A DNA stretch of 64,000 bases. Source: Dehalococcoides mccartyi (GTDB lineage: Bacteria; Chloroflexota; Dehalococcoidia; Dehalococcoidales; Dehalococcoidaceae). Each line of letters opens with the position of its first letter. Position 1 is the first letter of the stretch. This document shows positions 25,557 through 33,871 of the stretch, in pieces. The stretch covers positions 186,001-250,000 of the forward strand of contig NZ_CP013074.1 in the NCBI RefSeq assembly GCF_001889305.1, written 5' to 3'. The notes below the pieces were generated by a model. That model was given only the letters and a program-made list of their open reading frames with translations. It ran no database searches and had not been told where the DNA came from. Position numbers and translations under genes: made by a program.

Positions 25557-27320
25557 ATGGGTATAAAGATAACAGATACAACTCTGCGGGATGCGCACCA
25601 GTCACTGATAGCCACCCGAATGCGTACCCGTGACATGATTGATATTGCCGCCAAACTGGATAAGGTTGGCTTTTATTCACTGGAAGTCTGGGGCGGTGCT
25701 ACATTTGACTCCTGTATCCGTTTTCTGAATGAAGACCCCTGGGAACGTCTCCGACTGATACGCCAGAAAGCGCCCAATACCCCTCTTCAGATGCTTCTCC
25801 GCGGGCAGAATCTGGTGGGATACCGCCACTATGCAGATGATGTGGTGCGTGAGTTTGTCCGTTTGTCCGTTAAAAACGGCATAGATATTTTCCGGGTTTT
25901 TGATGCCTTGAATGATACCCGAAATATGGAAGTTTCCATCCAGACGGCCAAAGAGCTTAAGGCCCATGTTCAGGGTACTATCTGTTATACCACCAGTCCC
26001 ATTCATACCGTAGAGAAGCTGGCCGAGATGGCAGTGGAACTGGAAAAAATGGGCTGTGATTCCATATGTATCAAAGACATGGCCGGGCTTATCACTCCTA
26101 CCGCTGCCGCCCAGCTGGTCAAGTCTATAAAAGCCAAGGTCAAACTGCCGGTGGACCTCCACTCACACTGCACCAGCGGCATGGCGCCTTTGGCTTATTA
26201 TGCTGCGGCCGAGGCCGGGGTGGATATAATAGATACCGCCTTTTCCGCCTTTGCCTGGGGTACTTCCCAGCCCACCACCGAAAGTTTCGTGGCCGCTTTT
26301 CAGGGTACGAAACTGGATACCGGGCTTAATCTGGAACTTATGAGCGAAATAGGTGAGGAATTTAATAAAATAAGTTCTACTTACCGCTGCCTTTATACCT
26401 GTGAAGCCACCCAGCCGAGTATCGGCGTGCTTCTCCATCAGATACCCGGCGGTATGATTTCCAATCTGGTCAGCCAGCTTCGCCAGCAGAATGCCTTTGA
26501 CAAACTGCCGCAGGTATTGGCCGAAGTACCCAAAGTAAGGGCTGATTTGGGCTATCCCCCGCTGGTTACCCCGTCAAGCCAGATTGTAGGTACGCAGGCC
26601 ATTTTGAACGTGCTGAGCGGCGCCCGCTACAAACAGGTAACCAAAGAAACTAAAAACTATCTCATGGGGTACTACGGTAAAATACCCGGTGCGGTAAATG
26701 AAGAAATACGCAAAGCTATTATCGGTGATGAAAAACCCGTCAGTGTCAGGCCGGGGGCTTTACTTGAGCCGGAACTGCCCAAGATGAAAGCCGAAGGCGA
26801 AAAGCTGGGTATACTTAAAACCGAGGAAGACCTTTTGACTTATGCCATGTACCCTGAGGTAGCTGCCAAATTCCTCAAGGGTGAGTGCAAAGAAGAGTGT
26901 CTTCTGCCGTCTACGCCTGAAGCTGCCAAATCCGCCAAGACTGAAGTGAAAGCTGAAGCCAAATCCGCTCCTGTTCTTAGCGGTACGGCTGAATATAGTG
27001 TAGAGGTAGACGGAGAGGTCTTTACGGTCAAGGTTTCTTCCAAGGCCGGTATAGTTGGTGAAGCCCCCAAGGCTGCTAAACCTACTGCTTCGCATCCAGG
27101 TGCGGTTGTTTCTCCCATGCAGGGTATGCTTCTTTCACTGAAGGTGAAGGAAGGGGATAAGGTAACCGAGGGTGAAGTAGTGGCTACCATAGAAGCTATG
27201 AAAATGGAAAATGATGTCACTGCCGCTGTAAGCGGGGTGGTTTCGGAAATATATGCCTACGAAGGCGAAGTGGTAGGCAGTAAAGACGTTATCATGGTGA
27301 TTGAGCCAGATGCTAAATAA
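25557..27320 (+). CDS. pycB: Pyruvate carboxylase subunit B (carboxyltransferase and biotin carrier)
   Basis: The 587-residue protein begins with the carboxyltransferase barrel ([18 protein letters not shown], metal ligands in [11 protein letters not shown]). A PYC/OADA conserved domain follows, then a linker rich in alanine and lysine (about 450-515), and a C-terminal biotinyl domain with EAMKMEN carrying the biotin lysine. With subunit A it makes oxaloacetate from pyruvate and bicarbonate. The family also includes oxaloacetate decarboxylase alpha, but the paired biotin carboxylase and absence of beta and gamma membrane subunits favour the carboxylase. It supplies the incomplete citric acid cycle. 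Confidence 0.92.
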   Translation: MGIKITDTTLRDAHQSLIATRMRTRDMIDIAAKLDKVGFYSLEVWGGATFDSCIRFLNEDPWERLRLIRQKAPNTPLQMLLRGQNLVGYRHYADDVVREFVRLSVKNGIDIFRVFDALNDTRNMEVSIQTAKELKAHVQGTICYTTSPIHTVEKLAEMAVELEKMGCDSICIKDMAGLITPTAAAQLVKSIKAKVKLPVDLHSHCTSGMAPLAYYAAAEAGVDIIDTAFSAFAWGTSQPTTESFVAAFQGTKLDTGLNLELMSEIGEEFNKISSTYRCLYTCEATQPSIGVLLHQIPGGMISNLVSQLRQQNAFDKLPQVLAEVPKVRADLGYPPLVTPSSQIVGTQAILNVLSGARYKQVTKETKNYLMGYYGKIPGAVNEEIRKAIIGDEKPVSVRPGALLEPELPKMKAEGEKLGILKTEEDLLTYAMYPEVAAKFLKGECKEECLLPSTPEAAKSAKTEVKAEAKSAPVLSGTAEYSVEVDGEVFTVKVSSKAGIVGEAPKAAKPTASHPGAVVSPMQGMLLSLKVKEGDKVTEGEVVATIEAMKMENDVTAAVSGVVSEIYAYEGEVVGSKDVIMVIEPDAK

Positions 27321-28806
27321 AATACTGGTTGCCAACAGGGGTGAAATAGCCATACGCATTATGCGTGCCTGCCGTGAGCTGGGCATAAAGACTGTTGCCG
27401 TCTATTCCGATGCTGATAAAGGTGCTCTCTTTGTAAAGTATGCAGATGAAGCTTATCATATTGGTCCTGCCCAGCTGTCTGAGAGCTATCTTAATATTAA
27501 AAAGATAGTTTCTGTTGCCAAAAAAGCGGGGGTAGACGGGGTTCACCCCGGATATGGCTTTTTATCAGAAAACCCCGGTTTTGCACTGGCTCTGGAAAAG
27601 GCCGGCATCAAATTTGTAGGTCCCAGCAGCCGGGTTATAGAGTTGATGGGCAACAAGATTGCCGCCAGGCGTGAAATGAAAAAAGCGGGTGTGCCGGTAC
27701 TCCCGGGTACCGAGGGTTGTGTTTCCGGTATTGAGCAGGCCACCGAAGCGGCAGCAGCAATTGGATATCCGGTTATTATAAAACCCAGCGGCGGGGGTGG
27801 CGGTATAGGCATGCGGGTGGCCAACGGTCCGGATGAGCTTAAAGATGCCATAGAATCCTCCCAGAAAGTAGCCGGAAACACCTTCGGTTTGGCCGAAGTT
27901 TATATTGAAAAATATATATCCAAGCCACGTCATATAGAAATCCAGATAATGGGTGATTCCCAGGGCAACGTGGTTTATCTGGGTGAGAGGGAATGTTCTA
28001 TCCAGCGGCGTTATCAGAAACTGATAGAAGAAGCCCCTTCGCCGGTTATTACCCCCGAACTCCGCAAGAAAATGGGTGAAGTGGCTATCAAGGCCGGCAA
28101 GTGGGTTAACTATGAAGGTGCCGGCACTATTGAATTCATCTTTTCAAACGGCCAGTTTTACTTTCTTGAGGCTAATACCCGGGTGCAGGTAGAACATCCG
28201 GTTACCGAAATGGTTACCGGCATAGATATAGTCAAAGAACAGATAATGGTAGCTTCGGGCAACGAGCTTTCTTTCAAACAGGAAGATGTTCAGATGCGGG
28301 GCTGGGCTATAGAGTGCCGTATCAATGCCGAAGATCCCTTAAATGAGTTTGCTCCCTCAGCTGCCAAGCTTAAGGGTTACCGTTCACCCGGTGGTATCGG
28401 GGTACGGGTAGACAGCGGTGTTCATACGCGTTATAACATACCCTACCTGTATGATCCTATGATATCCAAGCTTATTGTTTGGGGCCGTACCCGTGAAGAA
28501 GCAATAGCCCGTATGCGGCGCGCTCTTTACGAATACATTATAGTAGGTGTGAAGACCAATATCCCCTTCCACAAAGCGGTTATGGTCAATCCCAATTTTG
28601 TGGCCGGTAATCTGCATACCCATTTCATTGAGAAAGAAACAACCCTGCTTGATGAAATGAAACGCATTATGAGCGAAGAACAGCCTCTGGAAGAGAAGCT
28701 GTCTGAGATATTTGATGATACCCGGAGAATTGCCGCTATTGCGGCGGTTACTGCCCTGACCCAGCTTCCGGCTGAAATTGATGAAGATGAGATAACCGGC
28801 GTTTAG
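27310..28806 (+). CDS. pycA: Pyruvate carboxylase subunit A (biotin carboxylase)
   Basis: The 498-residue protein has the biotin carboxylase plan: N-terminal [23 protein letters not shown]-grasp loop [16 protein letters not shown](S)[13 protein letters not shown], and [14 protein letters not shown] with catalytic residues. It carboxylates biotin on PycB using ATP and bicarbonate. The start ATG 27310 overlaps the end of pycB by 11 bases; an in-frame TTG at 27301 is less likely. Its stop overlaps the stop of the convergent gene. Confidence 0.93.
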   Translation: MLNKILVANRGEIAIRIMRACRELGIKTVAVYSDADKGALFVKYADEAYHIGPAQLSESYLNIKKIVSVAKKAGVDGVHPGYGFLSENPGFALALEKAGIKFVGPSSRVIELMGNKIAARREMKKAGVPVLPGTEGCVSGIEQATEAAAAIGYPVIIKPSGGGGGIGMRVANGPDELKDAIESSQKVAGNTFGLAEVYIEKYISKPRHIEIQIMGDSQGNVVYLGERECSIQRRYQKLIEEAPSPVITPELRKKMGEVAIKAGKWVNYEGAGTIEFIFSNGQFYFLEANTRVQVEHPVTEMVTGIDIVKEQIMVASGNELSFKQEDVQMRGWAIECRINAEDPLNEFAPSAAKLKGYRSPGGIGVRVDSGVHTRYNIPYLYDPMISKLIVWGRTREEAIARMRRALYEYIIVGVKTNIPFHKAVMVNPNFVAGNLHTHFIEKETTLLDEMKRIMSEEQPLEEKLSEIFDDTRRIAAIAAVTALTQLPAEIDEDEITGV

Positions 28807-29090
28807 AGGTTTTTCTTTAAACGCCCTATCTCTTTCTGGATTTCCTTGTTTTCCCAGTCACTTTCATCGCGCATAAAGCCGAAAACACTCAGAAAGTGGA
28901 AAATCAGCCCTATACCCCAGCCGCCCAAAGGGAAAATAAACCAGGGGTATGAACTGCCGGTAAATGCCCAGATACCTATAAGCATCAGGTTTATCACTAT
29001 GTATACTGAAAGGTGATTGTAAAATTCCTTCTTTTCCTTGACCCTTTTCTGGGCAACGCGGTAGATTTCGTCGTCAGTCAGCTGTTTCAT
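28803..29090 (-). CDS. Small 2TM-domain membrane protein
   Basis: The 95-residue protein has a charged N-terminus ([21 protein letters not shown]), two membrane helices (about 27-45 and 50-70), and a charged tail. This matches the 2TM domain found in bacteria, sometimes fused to histidine kinases or LytTR regulators. Function is unknown. Its TAA overlaps the TAG of pycA on the other strand. Confidence 0.75.
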   Translation of the reverse strand: MKQLTDDEIYRVAQKRVKEKKEFYNHLSVYIVINLMLIGIWAFTGSSYPWFIFPLGGWGIGLIFHFLSVFGFMRDESDWENKEIQKEIGRLKKNL

Positions 29091-29173
29091 CTTGTATGCC
29101 TTCCTTCATTTGGAATTATGATTTATTTCCCCGGTGTAATCAAGCCCTCCGCGGGGCAAATCCGGGCATAAAA

Positions 29174-29202
29174 AAACTGCCGGGTTTTAAAGCCGGCAGT
29201 TT
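29174..29202 (-). terminator. Terminator after the GltD-like flavoprotein
   Basis: AAACTGCCGG (29174-29183) pairs with CCGGCAGTTT (29193-29202). Read on the minus strand the stem ends in a run of T residues. It follows the stop at 29223 by about 20 bases. Confidence 0.85.
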
Positions 29203-29222
29203 GCAAGTGCTAACAGTTATTT

Positions 29223-31025
29223 TTACTTGAAAAGTTTGGCAACAGCGGCAGCCAGTATCATAAGACCTATGGCAATAGGCAGAATACGGATAGCGTAGTT
29301 GTAGACGCTGTGCTTTTCTTCCAGAGCGGCTATTTCAGTCTGTCGTTTTTTGGCGGCGGCTTCATAACCGTAACCGCTGGTAATGGCATCCCAGTAGCAG
29401 GCATTTACGCACCGTCCGCAGTAGGTGCAGCTGGAGGTATCCAGACTATAGTCATGTACCTGGTGGACAATGTCACACCGCAAACATCTCTGGGCTTCTT
29501 TCTTGGCAGCAGCGGGGGATAGAGTTTTTTCAATTTCTACCTTATCACCACCGGCTTGTTTAACCAGATTCAGCTCTATCTGAGAGCGGTTTTGTCCTTT
29601 GGGTTCGCTAAGGGGTTTGATATCTTTTTCAGGCGGGGCCAGAGTCTCATCCAGATTGCCCTCACCCTCCAGATATTTGTCAATCAGACCGGCTACCGAA
29701 CGCCCGGCGGCCATAGCCTCAATGACCGAGCGGGCGCCGCTGATGCCGTCACCGGCGGCAAATACGCCGGGTTGGACTACGGTCAGGTAATCCGCACCGG
29801 GTTTTTCATCGGGAGCGACCGTGGTGATGATGGTATCTGCCGGTATAAAGCGGCGGGTATCATTTATTATCTCATAATGGAGTTTATTTTCTTTGTCATA
29901 TCCGTAAGAGCGGATACGGAAGAGTTCCACTCCCTCAATTTTGTCATCAGATTTAACCAGCTTTACAAAATCCAGTGAGGGGTGAACGGTTACGCCTGCA
30001 TCTATTGCGCGGTCAACTTCTTCGGGGGAAGCTTCCTTGCTGCCGGTATGGCGGCTGCAAACCAGATGCACCTCTGAGACCCCTAGGCTCTTAGCGGCAA
30101 AGGCACTATTATAGGCTTCACTGCCGCCGCCTATTACAACTACCTTGTCGCCCAGGCTTTCTTTGGTGGTTGATTTTATACTCTTCAGGAAGTCACTGCC
30201 TTTAATCAGGTCTGACTCAACAGTTTCGTCGCAGGGGAGAAGAAGACCTTCGTCCAGGCCAAGTACGCCTGTAGAAAGCAGGACCGAGTTGTAACCCTGT
30301 TTGAACAGGGTCTGTACGGACTGCACCTGGCAGGAGGTATGTATGGTGACGCCCAGGTCGGTTATAGTTTTAATCTCTTTATTAAGTATATCTTTGGGCA
30401 GCTGGTGTTCCGGTATACTGTAAAACATCTTGCCGCCGGCATACTCCATTGATTCAAATATAGTTGCCTCATGTCCCAGCAGGGTTAAAAAGTAGGCTGA
30501 GGTAAGTCCGGCCGGGCCGGAACCGATAATAGCTACTTTTTTGCCGGTGGGCGGGGCAATTTTAAGGTTATTTTTCCAACTGCCGTCATCATTTTCAGCG
30601 GCATATCTCTTCAATGCCCGAATGGCAATAGGTTCGTCAAATTTCTGGCGCTGACATTCAAGTTCGCAAGGGTGAAAACAGACATAGCCGCACACGGAAG
30701 GGAAGGGTATTTTTTCTCTCATAACAGCAGTTGCGGCTGAAGCATTGCCGTCAGCTACGAAACGCACATAGCGGGGGATATCTAATCCAGCAGGGCAGGC
30801 ACGTGTGCAGGGGGAGGTGCCAACCCGTTTGGTAGGTGTTTTATCCCTGTCCAGTTTGATAGCATCTACCGGGCAAACGCTGGCACACCGGTTGCACCCT
30901 GTGCAGCGGCTTTGGGTCCAGAAAAATTCACTGCCCTTGGTACGCTTGGTAGAGACTACCTTGCCGTCCTTTTGAATTTCTTCGGCTGATTCCAGTTTTT
31001 CTACAGGTGCTTTTGTTTTGGCCAT
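29223..31025 (-). CDS. GltD-like FAD/NAD(P) oxidoreductase with ferredoxin domains and a C-terminal membrane anchor
   Basis: The 600-residue protein has an N-terminal ferredoxin motif CTGCNRCASVCP (about residue 40). A GltD-type Fe-S domain follows (SPCTRACPAGLDIPRYVRF, GYVCFHPCELECQR), then an FAD site (IIGSGPAGLTSAYFL), a pyridine-nucleotide-like Rossmann motif (VVIGGGSEAYNSA), and a last cluster CTYCGRCVNACYWDA. One membrane helix (IRILPIAIGLMILAAAVAKL) lies at the extreme C-terminus. It is not an ordinary glutamate synthase beta subunit because of the extra clusters and anchor. It probably moves electrons between NAD(P)H, ferredoxin and a membrane partner. ATG 31025 is chosen; the 77 codons upstream look non-coding and contain the promoter. 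Confidence 0.82.
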   Translation of the reverse strand: MAKTKAPVEKLESAEEIQKDGKVVSTKRTKGSEFFWTQSRCTGCNRCASVCPVDAIKLDRDKTPTKRVGTSPCTRACPAGLDIPRYVRFVADGNASAATAVMREKIPFPSVCGYVCFHPCELECQRQKFDEPIAIRALKRYAAENDDGSWKNNLKIAPPTGKKVAIIGSGPAGLTSAYFLTLLGHEATIFESMEYAGGKMFYSIPEHQLPKDILNKEIKTITDLGVTIHTSCQVQSVQTLFKQGYNSVLLSTGVLGLDEGLLLPCDETVESDLIKGSDFLKSIKSTTKESLGDKVVVIGGGSEAYNSAFAAKSLGVSEVHLVCSRHTGSKEASPEEVDRAIDAGVTVHPSLDFVKLVKSDDKIEGVELFRIRSYGYDKENKLHYEIINDTRRFIPADTIITTVAPDEKPGADYLTVVQPGVFAAGDGISGARSVIEAMAAGRSVAGLIDKYLEGEGNLDETLAPPEKDIKPLSEPKGQNRSQIELNLVKQAGGDKVEIEKTLSPAAAKKEAQRCLRCDIVHQVHDYSLDTSSCTYCGRCVNACYWDAITSGYGYEAAAKKRQTEIAALEEKHSVYNYAIRILPIAIGLMILAAAVAKLFK

Positions 31026-31080
31026 ATATGTCTCTTTTTTAAAATATTTACGCCTATATTTAAAAGACCTAGTTCCTGAT

Positions 31081-31111
31081 ATTATACTTGCAACATATAG
31101 TACATTGTCAA
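31081..31111 (-). promoter_or_regulatory. Promoter for the GltD-like gene
   Basis: On the minus strand TTGACA (31111-31106) and TATAAT (31086-31081) both match consensus, although the 19-base spacer is long. The start would be near 31074, giving a leader of about 50 bases. Confidence 0.5.
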
Positions 31112-31224
31112 TCCGTGAAGCCCGCTGTCGGGACAAGCAGGTTAATTCTACCACCCCTTCGGTTCTTTGGCCAACTTGGTGTCCGGTATCGGTGTGCAGG
31201 GATAAAAGAGTCTCAAACAGGGGA

Positions 31225-31253
31225 TTGACAAAACAGAAATAACTAATTAAAAT
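31225..31253 (+). promoter_or_regulatory. Promoter for the riboswitch-controlled operon
   Basis: TTGACA (31225-31230) and TAAAAT (31248-31253) are 17 bases apart. The predicted start near 31260 is about ten bases before the riboswitch. Confidence 0.7.
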
Positions 31254-31270
31254 CAATTCTAATTGAATAA

Positions 31271-31440
31271 GGTCTGCCGGTGCTTTGTAACAAAAGCTTA
31301 AAAGGGAAGCCTGTTAGAATCAGGTGCGGTCCCGCCGCTGTGTACGGGGACGAAAACTGGAGTACGCCACTGTTTCATTGGAATGGAGCGGGAAGGCCCG
31401 GTGAGTAGGTTGAGCCGTAAGCCAGAATATCTGCCGGCAT
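31271..31440 (+). ncRNA. Cobalamin (adenosylcobalamin-type) riboswitch
   Basis: The leader has the marks of a B12 aptamer in order: the AGGGAAGCCTG-type junction (from 31303), a GGTGCGGTCCCGCCGCTGTG core (near 31324-31343), peripheral stems, and a B12-box-like element GCCAGAATATCTGCC (31421-31435). It lies between a good promoter and an intrinsic terminator, so it should act by transcription attenuation, switching the downstream genes off when corrinoid is plentiful. Exact ends are approximate. Confidence 0.93.
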
Positions 31441-31490
31441 AGAGTTTCGCGGAAAATGGCCGTGGGAAATGGTAAATCCCTGAGCCGAAA

Positions 31491-31549
31491 GGTTTGGGGT
31501 TTTATTTTTTGTTTGAATCCTCAAACCTTGGTGGTTTGGGGATTTTTTT
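31491..31549 (+). terminator. Riboswitch expression platform: antiterminator and terminator
   Basis: CCTCAAACC (31519-31527) can pair with GGTTTGGGG at 31533-31541 to make a terminator stem followed by seven T residues (31543-31549). An identical GGTTTGGGG at 31491-31499, directly after the aptamer, can capture the same CCTCAAACC strand and form an antiterminator. This is a complete on/off platform readable from sequence. Confidence 0.75.
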
Positions 31550-31566
31550 ATTACGCGGGGTGAAAT

Positions 31567-32598
31567 ATGAAAGCGGTCTTGCTGGAAAAACCGGGAGAAC
31601 TCCTTCTTGCGGAGGTGGCTACTCCATCCTGCCCGAAAGGCGGGGTACTCTTAAAGGTTTCCTGTTGTGCAATCTGCGGGACAGACGTAAAAATGTTTCG
31701 GCGGGGGCATCGTGACCTTAAGTACCCCCGCGTGCTGGGGCATGAAATAGCCGCCGAGGTAGTCTGCTCCGAACACCCTGATTTTAAGGCAGGTACTCGG
31801 GTGCAGGTTTATCCGGGTATTGCCTGCGGGGTTTGCCCGCTTTGCCTGCAGGGTAGGGAGAACCTGTGCGGGCAGGTGAAAATAATCGGTTTTAATTATG
31901 ACGGGGGCTTGGCCGAATATATGGCACTTCTCCCTGAAAGCCTGCCTGGCGGGCTTAACATAATACCTGAGAATGTTTCAGATGAAGAAGCCTCTCTGGC
32001 AGAGCCGCTTGCCAGCTGTATTCACAGCCAGTATGTTTGCCGGGTGGGGGACGGAGACCGGGTGTTGGTATTGGGGGCTGGACCTTTAGGGTTGCTGCAG
32101 ACCATGCTCGCCAGATATAACGGAGCGGAACAGGTGCTTGTGGCTGAAATCCTGCCGGAGAGAGTGTGCGGAGCGGAACTGGCCTGCCCGGACAGGGTAA
32201 TAGATTTGGGTAAGACCAGCCTTAAGCAGGGGGTTTTTGAGCAGACCGGCGGGGTTGGTGTGGATGTAATCTTAATTGCCAGTTCGGGGGTGGAAGTGGG
32301 AGAACTGCCCTCTGTTTTAAGCCCCGGCGGGCGGATAAATTTCTTTTCCGGCCTACCCAAGGACCGTTCTGGATTTACCATTGATGCGAATTCCATCCAT
32401 TATCAGGAATTGATTTTGAGCGGCTCTTACGGCTCTACCGCAGCGGATAATGCTGAGGCTGTCCGCCTGATAGGGCAGGGAATTATACCCGTAAAGAGGC
32501 TTATCAGCCGGGTGACAGGTATTTCATATATAGAGGAGGCTTTTCTGGGAGTAGAAAGGCTGGAAGGTCTTAAAACCGTAATCAAATTTTATAAATGA
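31567..32598 (+). CDS. Zinc-dependent alcohol dehydrogenase family protein
   Basis: The 343-residue medium-chain dehydrogenase has catalytic zinc ligands in CAICGTD and GHEIAAE. A structural zinc loop follows (CGVCPLCLQGRENLC), then a Rossmann motif VLGAGPLGLLQ. It is nearest in appearance to threonine/sorbitol dehydrogenases. It is the first gene behind the cobalamin riboswitch, so it is expected to be made when corrinoid is low. A corrinoid-linked job would be unusual for this family. It could make or modify a precursor for the corrinoid nucleotide loop, such as an amino alcohol, but that is a guess. Confidence 0.85.
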   Translation: MKAVLLEKPGELLLAEVATPSCPKGGVLLKVSCCAICGTDVKMFRRGHRDLKYPRVLGHEIAAEVVCSEHPDFKAGTRVQVYPGIACGVCPLCLQGRENLCGQVKIIGFNYDGGLAEYMALLPESLPGGLNIIPENVSDEEASLAEPLASCIHSQYVCRVGDGDRVLVLGAGPLGLLQTMLARYNGAEQVLVAEILPERVCGAELACPDRVIDLGKTSLKQGVFEQTGGVGVDVILIASSGVEVGELPSVLSPGGRINFFSGLPKDRSGFTIDANSIHYQELILSGSYGSTAADNAEAVRLIGQGIIPVKRLISRVTGISYIEEAFLGVERLEGLKTVIKFYK

Positions 32599-32610
32599 AG
32601 GACACAAAAA

Positions 32611-33735
32611 ATGGATGAAAACAGGGTTAAAAATTTTGGGGCTGTCATAAGCCGCCTTATCTCAAAGGAAAATCTGAGTCGTGAGGAAGTAAAAGACTGT
32701 TTTTCCCAGATAATGCGGAATGAACAGCCTGATCTTCAGCAGGGTGCATTCATGGCCGCCCTAACTGCCAAAGGCGAAACGGCAGCTGAGATTGCCGGTG
32801 TCTGGGAAGCTATATATGAGCAGGATACAATTCGGGTGAGGCCTCTGGTAGATAAACCTGTGGTGGACAACTGCGGCACAGGCATGGACAGCCTGAAGAC
32901 CTTTAACATCAGCACGGCTGCTTCCATTGTGGCGGCGGCGGGCGGGGTGGTACTGGCAAAACACGGCGCCCGAGCCCTTTCCGGGAGCTGCGGCACTATT
33001 GATATGCTGGAATCACTGGGTGTTGATGTGGAAACAGACGTTGAGACAGTCAAACGGAGTATTGAAACTGTGGGTATAGGCATTTTTAACGGTATGAGTG
33101 CTAAGGTTCACCCGCAGGCTCTTTTCCGTATTCTTTCCCAGATACGTTTCGGGACTACCCTTAATATTGCCGGTTCACTAGCAAATCCGGCTTTGCCCCA
33201 TTATGCGGTTAGGGGTGTATATTCGGCTGAACTATTGCAGCCGGTGGCTGAGGTGATGCGCGAGATAGGCTATAAAAGAGCTCTGGTTATATACGGGTCT
33301 GCCCCAGGCGGACGCGGCATGGATGAGCTTTCAAATCTGGGTGAAAGCCATATTGCCGAACTATGTGAAGACGGGCAGATTATTAAGTACAGCTTGTCTC
33401 CGTCGGATTTCGGTTTGACGCCCTGTCTGACTGAGGAAATCGTAACTTCAGGTGACAAACAACGTGAAACTCTGAGGCTGCTGCGGATTCTTTCAGGTAA
33501 CGACGAAGGGGCTGCTTTTGAAGTTGTTTGTTTAAATGCGGCGCCTGTTTTTTATATAGCAGGTATGGTTAAAAGTCTTCAGGAGGGTTATGCTAAGGCG
33601 GCAGAGATAATCCGTTCCGGTGCGGCTATTGCCAAGCTTCGGCAGTGGATAGAGGCACAAAACACCAACCCTGAAGCGGGTATTGCCCGGCTGGAGAGTC
33701 TGTTGGGTGAACTGGATGGGGCTAAAATCAGCTAA
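32611..33735 (+). CDS. TrpD-family phosphoribosyltransferase paralogue under riboswitch control
   Basis: The 374-residue protein has the fold of anthranilate phosphoribosyltransferase: an N-terminal helical domain, then NCGTGMDSLKTFNIST, KHGARALSGSCGTIDMLE and HPQALFRILSQIRFG. Normal TrpD has GTGGDGxxTFNIST, KHGNRAxSSxxGSADVLE and R(T)xFNxLGPLxNP. Here the second GD is MD, the NR is AR, and RTxFN is GTTLN, so the anthranilate-side residues differ. It lies 12 bases after the dehydrogenase and behind a cobalamin riboswitch instead of in a trp operon. A role in making a ribosylated base for the corrinoid lower ligand, by analogy to CobT, fits context but is inference. Confidence 0.82.
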   Translation: MDENRVKNFGAVISRLISKENLSREEVKDCFSQIMRNEQPDLQQGAFMAALTAKGETAAEIAGVWEAIYEQDTIRVRPLVDKPVVDNCGTGMDSLKTFNISTAASIVAAAGGVVLAKHGARALSGSCGTIDMLESLGVDVETDVETVKRSIETVGIGIFNGMSAKVHPQALFRILSQIRFGTTLNIAGSLANPALPHYAVRGVYSAELLQPVAEVMREIGYKRALVIYGSAPGGRGMDELSNLGESHIAELCEDGQIIKYSLSPSDFGLTPCLTEEIVTSGDKQRETLRLLRILSGNDEGAAFEVVCLNAAPVFYIAGMVKSLQEGYAKAAEIIRSGAAIAKLRQWIEAQNTNPEAGIARLESLLGELDGAKIS

Positions 33736-33763
33736 GGCTGTAGATATATGTGTTTGAAAGTGA

Positions 33764-33803
33764 GGTTGCCGGGGAGTAAGCTTGGGCGGCACTTCCGGCA
33801 GCC
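33764..33803 (+). terminator. Possible terminator after the TrpD-like gene
   Basis: GGTTGCCGG (33764-33772) pairs with CCGGCAGCC (33795-33803) with one G:T pair and a long loop, followed by a TTATTTCCCTTTT stretch. The long loop makes it a weak call. Confidence 0.4.
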
Positions 33804-33871
33804 TTATTTCCCTTTTAAGATTGTAATTGGAAAATATGCTCTGACAAACGGGCGGGGTATAGGTAAGAAAA

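Noticed and set aside
25557-27320. Oxaloacetate decarboxylase alpha subunit instead of pyruvate carboxylase B
   Set aside because: The next gene is biotin carboxylase and no decarboxylase membrane subunits are present, so carboxylase is the better reading.
29223-31256. Longer GltD-like frame of 677 residues
   Set aside because: The first 77 codons include the promoter and leader and show no protein similarity; ATG 31025 is the natural start.
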